From Prevotellaceae bacterium (GTDB lineage Bacteria; Bacteroidota; Bacteroidia; Bacteroidales; Paludibacteraceae): a stretch of 7,106 nt of DNA. The DNA lies in assembly GCA_031270425.1 (NCBI GenBank), contig JAISXQ010000060.1:1-7106 (forward strand), given 5' to 3'. The notes under the pieces were generated by a model that made no database searches, was not told the DNA's origin, and saw only the letters and a list, made by a program, of their open reading frames with translations. This document shows positions 1 to 3,894 of this stretch, piece after piece; within the stretch, counting starts at the first letter, position 1, and the number at the start of each line of letters is the position of its first letter. A program made the translations under genes and the position numbers.

Positions 1-44
1 TTTTTGTTTAGAAAAGACCACATAGCCGTCCATGTCTTCGACAT
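1..44 (-). CDS. Possible start of a gene running off the left edge, frame uncertain
   Basis: Two minus-strand frames remain open to the window edge. One starts at ATG 44-42 and reads MSKTWTAMWSFLNK; the other starts at ATG 33-31 and reads MDGYVVFSKQK, with no stop in its frame back to about position 51. Both are too short to identify a family. Same-strand direction fits the operon. Both could be chance. Confidence 0.2.
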   Translation of the reverse strand, partial: MSKTWTAMWSFLNK

Positions 45-103
45 GAACTTATGCTCAGAGGGTAAAACTATTCCGGTTTACCGGAATGTTTTACAGCTAT
101 GTG
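19..103 (-). promoter_or_regulatory. Three-way-junction RNA structure, candidate leader regulatory element or unknown structured RNA
   Basis: An 8-bp closing helix, CACATAGC (19-26) with GCTATGTG (96-103), encloses two hairpins. One is CATGTC/GACATG with a 3-nt loop (31-45). The other is a 14-pair stem with a single bulge: GTAAAAC, bulged T69, ATTCCGG, loop TTTA, CCGGAAT, GTTTTAC (62-94). A 16-nt single-stranded joiner (46-61) links them. I do not recognise a known riboswitch or ribozyme class. The helices can form on either strand. Minus is preferred because all genes run that way and two possible start codons for a gene leaving the window (ATG at 44-42 and 33-31) fall inside the small hairpin. 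An alternative is a transposon end or a phage/plasmid structure. Confidence 0.45.
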
Positions 104-149
104 CACTTTTAAAAAAAAAATAAAAATACTATGTGTCGACTATGTGTCA
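19..149. repeat. CACATAG repeat cluster (three copies in one direction, one inverted)
   Basis: CTATGTG occurs at 97-103, 130-136 and 140-146 on the plus strand, and the inverse CACATAG at 19-25. The copies at 129-138 and 139-148 share a longer unit, with ACTATGTGTC repeated head to tail. Such clustered short repeats are seen at ends of some transposons and at multi-site operators; which applies here is not visible. A 10-A run and an A/T block (111-127) lie among them. Confidence 0.5.
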
Positions 150-221
150 GGTTTTTATTTGTTTTTTGTCATGTGCTAAGATCGCAACATTGTAAATTCT
201 TCTGTCGCCGCGCTTCTTCAC
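147..221 (-). pseudogene. Short frame resembling the N-terminus of methylglyoxal synthase, possibly a truncated gene
   Basis: A GTG at 221-219 overlaps the stop of the 64-aa gene (ATGTGA arrangement) and opens a 24-codon frame ending in TGA at 149-147. It contains IYNVAILAHDKKQ. Methylglyoxal synthase (MgsA) begins with an almost identical strand and phosphate-binding loop, IALIAHDKKK in Bacillus subtilis and IALVAHDHCK in E. coli, at the same distance from the N-terminus. After this point the frame hits stops and the DNA becomes a set of short repeats and a poly-T run, with none of the downstream MgsA motifs (TGTTG, GPxGGD). Either a real mgsA has been cut off here by an insertion or rearrangement, or the resemblance over about ten residues is chance. 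A short sequence cannot separate these. Confidence 0.25.
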
Positions 222-412
222 ATTCCCGACTTCCACAGGCGGTAGCCGCGAAACAGCCCGTAAAGAAAAAACAGCGAAGCAAATATAATCCGGTACGTCA
301 TGTTAAAATCGAACAGGTTCGTAAAGGCTAACATAAACGCCATTCCCAAATAAATAAAGACCATAACAGCCCCTAACAGCAATCTCCATGAAAAATTTTT
401 CCGCTCCGTCAT
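218..412 (-). CDS. Small two-helix membrane protein of the tonB operon, function unknown
   Basis: I chose the ATG at 412-410, giving 64 aa that begin MTERKNFSWRLLLGAVMVF. The frame stays open further up to a TTG at 463, but that extension is a low-complexity Phe/Lys stretch running through the inverted repeat and is unlikely to be translated. Two hydrophobic helices are visible, about residues 10-32 (ending FMLAFT) and 40-56 (IIFASLFFLYGLF), followed by a basic tail GYRLWKSGM. From memory, Bacteroidales exbB-exbD-exbD-tonB operons often carry a short protein of this form (WR.L.G..MV.IYLGM, then YGIFRGYR.W) right after tonB, frequently followed by a PstS-like periplasmic binding protein. No function is established that I know of. 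Same strand and the 85-bp gap to tonB suggest membership of the operon. Confidence 0.8.
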   Translation of the reverse strand: MTERKNFSWRLLLGAVMVFIYLGMAFMLAFTNLFDFNMTYRIIFASLFFLYGLFRGYRLWKSGM

Positions 413-430
413 GCTTTGATAATGTTTATG

Positions 431-477
431 AAAAAAGAAGACAACTGTTTTTTTTTCAAACAAATATCTTCTTTTTT
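431..477 (-). terminator. 10-bp inverted repeat after tonB (attenuator or terminator-like)
   Basis: On the minus strand AAAAAAGAAG (477-468) and CTTCTTTTTT (440-431) are perfectly complementary over 10 bp with a 27-nt loop. The 3' arm ends in a U run, resembling a bidirectional A/U-rich terminator. It begins 21 bp after the tonB stop and ends 18 bp before the start of the next small gene, so it could reduce read-through or influence translation of that gene. The low G-C content and long loop keep confidence low. Confidence 0.35.
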
Positions 478-497
478 ACCATTAGATAATCAGCGTG

Positions 498-1328
498 TTA
501 TCGTTGAAGTTTATACACAATAGGCAGTGTATAATACACGTTTACACTCACGCCGTTTTGTTTTCCGGGAACCCACTTAGGCATCGATTTCACCACGCGA
601 ACCGCTTCCTTGTCGCAAGAGGGATCCAATCCGCGCAAAACGGTTACTTCGGTTACTTCGCCTTTTTTATTCACAACGAAACGGATGGTAACACGTCCTT
701 CGACTCCGTTTTCAGCCGCGATAACCGGATAGACCAAATTATCATGGATGTATTTCATCATTTCATCCTCGCCTCCGGGGAAAGACGGTTGAATTTCCAC
801 GCCGTAGTAAATTTCCTCTTTATCTTCAACAATAACTTTCTGCTTGTCCAGTTCGGCAATATCAATAGCGCCTTCCACATCTTCGCCTTCCACCGTAGCA
901 ATCGAAATCTGAATTTTTGTTTCGGCAAGTTCGTCCTGCGATTTCATCCGCGTATCGTCGTCCAATTCCGACTCGTCCACCATAACCGGCGCAGTAAACT
1001 GTACGGTCGATTTCAGCGGCGGCGGCGGGGGAGCGGTTTCCTGCCGGATAATATCCTGTTCCTTTACGCGGTCTTCCAGTTCTTTCAACTCGGCTAAAAC
1101 CGACGATTCGTCGAGCGAGGACGCCGTACTTCTCCTTGCGTTCTCGATGGTTTCAATCAGCGTCGGAAGGACAGTCAGAAAGGCGGTGAATACAAACACG
1201 ATAAGAATCGCTATCAAATGCCTTTTCGACGACGACTGGCGTATTGTATACGCTCCATACGCTTTGTTTTTCCCTTCAAAAACAATATCACACCATTCCT
1301 GCGACGTCAAATTAATATCCTTTGCCAT
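498..1328 (-). CDS. tonB: TonB energy transducer
   Basis: TonB spans the periplasm and pulls on TonB-dependent outer-membrane receptors. The 276-aa protein begins with a ~35-residue cytoplasmic segment (SQEWCDIVFEGKNKAYGAYTIR), a feature common in Bacteroidetes TonB proteins. Then come one membrane anchor (about 38-57), a charged and probably helical stretch (65-97), a very short proline run (100-104, PPPPP) instead of the long Pro-Glu/Pro-Lys region of E. coli TonB, an acidic linker (115-175), and a TonB C-terminal domain (about 185-276). That domain shows PSFPGGEDEMMKYI, the conserved YP (200-201), GVEGRVTIRFVV, a Gly-Glu-Val turn, PSCDKEAVRVVKSMPKW and a final beta strand. It is complete with a TAA stop at 500-498 and a start 24 bp after exbD. 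Confidence 0.95.
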   Translation of the reverse strand: MAKDINLTSQEWCDIVFEGKNKAYGAYTIRQSSSKRHLIAILIVFVFTAFLTVLPTLIETIENARRSTASSLDESSVLAELKELEDRVKEQDIIRQETAPPPPPLKSTVQFTAPVMVDESELDDDTRMKSQDELAETKIQISIATVEGEDVEGAIDIAELDKQKVIVEDKEEIYYGVEIQPSFPGGEDEMMKYIHDNLVYPVIAAENGVEGRVTIRFVVNKKGEVTEVTVLRGLDPSCDKEAVRVVKSMPKWVPGKQNGVSVNVYYTLPIVYKLQR

Positions 1329-1352
1329 AATTAATACGTTTTAAATGTGAAA

Positions 1353-2000
1353 TTATTTTTTAGTTTCCGCATAAGCGGCTCCCTTTGTTTCGTAATTTTT
1401 AAGAAGGAATTCGTCGCCTTCCGTCATGGGAACAATAGCATAAGTACCGATAGCGCATATCTGCATTTCGTCCAGCACATCCACAAGGTTTTTGTAGGTT
1501 GCATTGTCTGTGGGTTTAATTACCACAACCATCCCTTCCTTATCGTCTTTTATCTCTTTCGACCGTTCGTTAAATTGTTCGGGCGTAACCTTTTCCTGAT
1601 ATTTTTGCTCACGAAGTTCTATCATATTAATCAGCACTTTGCTGTTGCGTTCGGTCAACATAGCCCGGATTCCCGCAGGCGAATAATCGCTTGCTATCAA
1701 CGAGTTGTAATCTTCGTATTTCGGTTCCCCGAAATAGTAATAAGCTACGTCGTTGGCGCCTAATATAATGGTTACGGTCTTGTTCTTGTCCACCTTCGAC
1801 TGACGTTCTTTTTCTATCGGAACATCTTTTGTAGGCATCACAAGATTCATCATTTGCGGTTTGCTCAAAGTGGTTACGAACATGAAAAACGTAATGAGCA
1901 ACATGTTCATGTCCACCATCGGAGTAAAGTCAACCCTCAGATTCTGTTTCTTCGGTTTTCCTTTTTTCGCTTCGCCACCGCCGGTATTAATTTCTGCCAT
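1353..2000 (-). CDS. exbD: ExbD/TolR-family biopolymer transport protein (second copy)
   Basis: This is a second, clearly diverged ExbD of 215 aa. It has a Gly/Lys-rich cytoplasmic tail (1-20), one membrane helix (about 28-45) with DFTPMVDMNMLLITFFMFV, where D30 is the proton-relay aspartate and the preceding TP matches E. coli VTPFIDV more closely than the first copy does. The periplasmic domain (about 55-200) ends with MVVVIKPTDNATYKNLVDVL (157-176) followed by IGTYAIV, the ExbD C-terminal beta-alpha-beta unit, and it carries an insert rich in E/K/R (about 105-155). Since two ExbD chains sit in one ExbB pentamer in the known E. coli complex, the pair could form a heterodimer; that is inference. 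It is 24 bp upstream of tonB and probably transcribed from the exbB promoter. Confidence 0.94.
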   Translation of the reverse strand: MAEINTGGGEAKKGKPKKQNLRVDFTPMVDMNMLLITFFMFVTTLSKPQMMNLVMPTKDVPIEKERQSKVDKNKTVTIILGANDVAYYYFGEPKYEDYNSLIASDYSPAGIRAMLTERNSKVLINMIELREQKYQEKVTPEQFNERSKEIKDDKEGMVVVIKPTDNATYKNLVDVLDEMQICAIGTYAIVPMTEGDEFLLKNYETKGAAYAETKK

Positions 2001-2027
2001 ATTCTTGTCTTTTTTATTATTTACACA

Positions 2028-2639
2028 TTAATAACCTTCGGGCATTCCTCTCAAAGTAGTTATCAGGTTGAACCTGTTTTGTTTCAAATCCTGCAAGGTG
2101 TTGATAATATTGCTTACCTTAGGGTAAGGCGTATCCTGGTCGGCTTTTATCGCTATTTTCAAGTCGGGATTCACCTGCGTTGCAAACTTAACCCAATCCG
2201 CCAGTTCATTATTCAAACTGTCGGTAGGCACGCCCGATCCTTTCAAGAAATCATCCTGGTCAACCGGCAATTTGTCTAAAAATTCAGGCAAATTCTTGAT
2301 AGGCACACCGATAGAGGGCTGGTTTAGAAACGCCGCCCGTTGCTGGTCGGTAAATGTCAGGTTGCTGTAACTTTTGCTGATTAAGTCCAACACGGCAAGT
2401 TTATCATTCGGTCTGTCCAAGTTCAAGTAAACCAACCCGTCCGGCTTTACCAATATGGTAAGCAGGTTCGCGTCCGGTATCTTGATTTCCATTACCGAAG
2501 CCGGAGCCGTTACCCGTATTGGTTCTTTCGGCAAAAAAGTAGCCGTCGACATAAAGAACGTCAACAAAAGCACAGTAACGTCGCTCATCGCCGTCATATC
2601 GATAAACGGACTGTGTTTTTTTGCTTTTACTTTCGACAT
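2028..2639 (-). CDS. exbD: ExbD/TolR-family biopolymer transport protein (first of two copies)
   Basis: ExbD supplies the transmembrane helix that sits inside the ExbB pentamer and carries the proton-relay aspartate. The 203-aa protein has a short basic cytoplasmic tail (1-12), a single membrane helix (about 17-36) with the motif MTAMSDVTVLLLTFFM, in which D20 aligns with D25 of E. coli ExbD, and a periplasmic domain. The fold pattern IKIP...LTILVKPDGLVYLN (52-73) and KIAIKADQDTPYPKVSNII (161-179) is the ExbD beta-alpha-beta signature. A ~75-residue insert between these halves (about 85-155) makes it larger than the 141-aa E. coli protein, as is common in Bacteroidetes. The ATG at 2639-2637 is immediately before the basic tail. 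The second exbD begins 27 bp downstream. D14, just outside the helix, is an additional acidic residue. Confidence 0.93.
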   Translation of the reverse strand: MSKVKAKKHSPFIDMTAMSDVTVLLLTFFMSTATFLPKEPIRVTAPASVMEIKIPDANLLTILVKPDGLVYLNLDRPNDKLAVLDLISKSYSNLTFTDQQRAAFLNQPSIGVPIKNLPEFLDKLPVDQDDFLKGSGVPTDSLNNELADWVKFATQVNPDLKIAIKADQDTPYPKVSNIINTLQDLKQNRFNLITTLRGMPEGY

Positions 2640-2659
2640 ATTGTTAATTTTAATGTGTA

Positions 2660-2692
2660 GTAAATGGAATATTGAATCACTATTCTATTTAC
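2660..2692 (-). promoter_or_regulatory. Intercistronic hairpin between exbB and the first exbD
   Basis: GTAAAT-G-GAATA (2660-2671) is followed by a 9-nt loop and then TATTC-T-ATTTAC (2681-2692). On the minus-strand mRNA this gives an 11-pair stem with one internal A-C mismatch, filling over half of the 59-nt gap between exbB and exbD. There is no U tract, so it is not a terminator; a role in mRNA stability or processing is an inference. Confidence 0.5.
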
Positions 2693-2698
2693 ATACAG

Positions 2699-3547
2699 TT
2701 ATTTTTTCAATGCTCTTTTCGTGAAAGTTTGTCCGATAGCAAAACTGATTTCGTCCACAGCATTCGTCATGTTTTGAATTTTTCCTGAGAAATATGTATA
2801 GGAAATAATAGCCAAAGCGCCTGTTCCAATACCAAGAGCCGTGTTCAAAAGCGCTTCGGAAATACCGATTGCCAAAGCGGTTGAGTCGGGCGAGCCTTCT
2901 TGACCCATAGCGCCGAAAGACCGAATCATACCCAATACGGTTCCGAACAATCCCATCAAGGTTCCTAATGTAGAGATAGCGGCAATGATTGCCATATTCT
3001 GTTCCATAGCGGGAAGTTCAAGTGTGGTCGCGCTTTCGATTTCTTTACCGACCAATTCGGCTTTTTCATCGTTGCTCAATTCCTGTCCGTCAATATCTTC
3101 GTAGCGGAGTAACGCAGCGGTAAGAATATTTGCTACCGAACCTTTTTGAACGCCGCATATTTCACGAGCGCCTGCCAAATCGTCCGTATTGATTTTTTCA
3201 TTAACCCCCTCTACGAATTTCAATAAGTTTCCTTTGCCTTTTGCCTTGTTTAAAGCAAATGCACGTTCAACCGACAACGCGATAACGGTCAATAAAAGGG
3301 TCATAACGATAGGAATTACAAAACCGCCTTGATACAAGGTACCGAAGAGGTTTCCGTTAATCGGGTGCCCCTTGGCGTCGAAATTAGTTGTGCCCAACAA
3401 TGAGCCGAAGAAACCCTCGCTTCCCGCACCACAAACGATAAAGAAAAATGCGAAAGCAACAACAGCGCATCCTAAAATAACCCATGCGGCAGATACTCCA
3501 CCTGTTTTTTTTGTCTTTTTTACTTGTTTTTGATCTTTTGTTTCCAT
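2699..3547 (-). CDS. exbB: ExbB/TolQ/MotA-family proton channel subunit of the TonB energising complex
   Basis: ExbB forms the pentameric inner-membrane channel that, with ExbD, converts proton flow into work on TonB. The 282-aa protein starts with a lysine-rich tail, then TM1 (about 22-39), a short periplasmic loop, TM2 (about 76-94), a cytoplasmic domain (about 95-180), TM3 (about 184-208, containing TLMGLFGTVLGMI) and TM4 (about 228-253, GISEALLNTALGI). The GLFGTV block and the E231...T236 pair match the conserved E176...T181 pair of E. coli ExbB. The extra N-terminal membrane segment and the ~25-residue loop after it make it longer than E. coli ExbB (244 aa), which is usual for Bacteroidetes. 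The ATG at 3547-3545 is the only sensible start. It is the first gene of the operon, with its own promoter upstream and an exbD 59 bp downstream. Confidence 0.95.
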   Translation of the reverse strand: METKDQKQVKKTKKTGGVSAAWVILGCAVVAFAFFFIVCGAGSEGFFGSLLGTTNFDAKGHPINGNLFGTLYQGGFVIPIVMTLLLTVIALSVERAFALNKAKGKGNLLKFVEGVNEKINTDDLAGAREICGVQKGSVANILTAALLRYEDIDGQELSNDEKAELVGKEIESATTLELPAMEQNMAIIAAISTLGTLMGLFGTVLGMIRSFGAMGQEGSPDSTALAIGISEALLNTALGIGTGALAIISYTYFSGKIQNMTNAVDEISFAIGQTFTKRALKK

Positions 3548-3686
3548 AATAATCTGATTTTCTTTTTTTTTTATTTTTAGTTTTTAATAATTATTATTCT
3601 CAGTAATAGTTCCGTAATATAAATACGCAGGTTTTTTATTATTATTTTATCGTATGAAATAAATTAGTTACAATCTTCTTAAAATA

Positions 3687-3698
3687 AAAACCGGTTTT
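3687..3698. promoter_or_regulatory. Perfect 12-bp palindrome AAAACCGGTTTT, possible operator
   Basis: AAAACCGGTTTT reads the same on both strands and sits about 24 bp downstream of the predicted -7 box, that is, just after the likely transcription start of the exb-ton operon. A symmetric site there would suit a dimeric repressor. No protein is assigned; this is inferred from symmetry and position only. Confidence 0.3.
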
Positions 3699-3721
3699 CT
3701 CTTTTTTCCAATAAAACCCAA

Positions 3722-3751
3722 CAAAGATAAGGTATTTTCAGCAAAGAGCAA
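3722..3751 (-). promoter_or_regulatory. Predicted Bacteroidetes-type promoter for the exb-ton operon
   Basis: On the minus strand TTG (3751-3749) is followed after exactly 19 nt by TATCTTTG (3729-3722), a full match to the Bacteroidetes -7 consensus TAnnTTTG with its -33 TTG. It points toward exbB and would start transcription near 3716, leaving a leader of about 170 nt. A second -7-like box, TATTTTTG at 3781-3774, lacks a properly spaced TTG. Confidence 0.6.
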
Positions 3752-3865
3752 CTCCATTTTATCCGGCAAGGCACAAAAATAATTTTTTTTTCAATAATTG
3801 CAGCATATTAGGCAGCATAAAAACATCAACCGGCTCTTTTTTTAACATTTTTATTTCAACTATGT

Positions 3866-3894
3866 AAAAAAAGAAGCTGTTATAATACTTTTTT
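3866..3894 (-). terminator. Weak terminator-like hairpin at the end of infB
   Basis: On the minus strand AAAAAAG (3894-3888, within the last infB codons) can pair with CTTTTTT (3873-3867) across a 14-nt loop that includes the stop codon, and the RNA ends in a U run. The stem is almost all A-U with one G-C pair, so its strength is doubtful. Placement directly after infB and before the separate exbB promoter is what makes it plausible. Confidence 0.25.

Larger units (their letters stand above)
3548..3879. other. 332-bp AT-rich spacer between infB and exbB, no gene
   Basis: No reading frame of note on either strand. It contains the weak infB terminator candidate, direct repeats GCAGCAT at 3800-3806 and 3812-3818 (12 bp apart), a Bacteroidetes-type promoter at 3722-3751, a perfect 12-bp palindrome at 3687-3698, and long A/T runs just upstream of exbB. 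The last ~170 bp probably form an untranslated leader of exbB, inferred from the promoter position. Confidence 0.7.

Noticed and set aside
19..103. tRNA or tmRNA reading of the cloverleaf-like fold
   Set aside because: There is no T-loop GGTTCGAATCC-type sequence, no anticodon arm of the right size and no CCA end, and only two inner hairpins are present.
131..331. Plus-strand 66-codon frame
   Set aside because: Overlaps the 64-aa gene and repeat region on the opposite strand, Cys/Arg/Lys-rich with no domain, and no promoter or neighbour on that strand.
413..463. TTG-initiated N-terminal extension of the 64-aa membrane protein (to 81 aa)
   Set aside because: The added 17 residues are low-complexity Phe/Lys/His encoded by the inverted repeat, while the ATG at 412 gives a natural short membrane protein.
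495..1097. Plus-strand frame (200 codons) opposite tonB
   Set aside because: Antisense shadow of a well-supported TonB gene.
3774..3781. Second -7-like box TATTTTTG upstream of exbB
   Set aside because: No TTG at the right distance (the nearest is only 10 nt away) and it sits in a homopolymeric A/T run, so it is probably a chance match.
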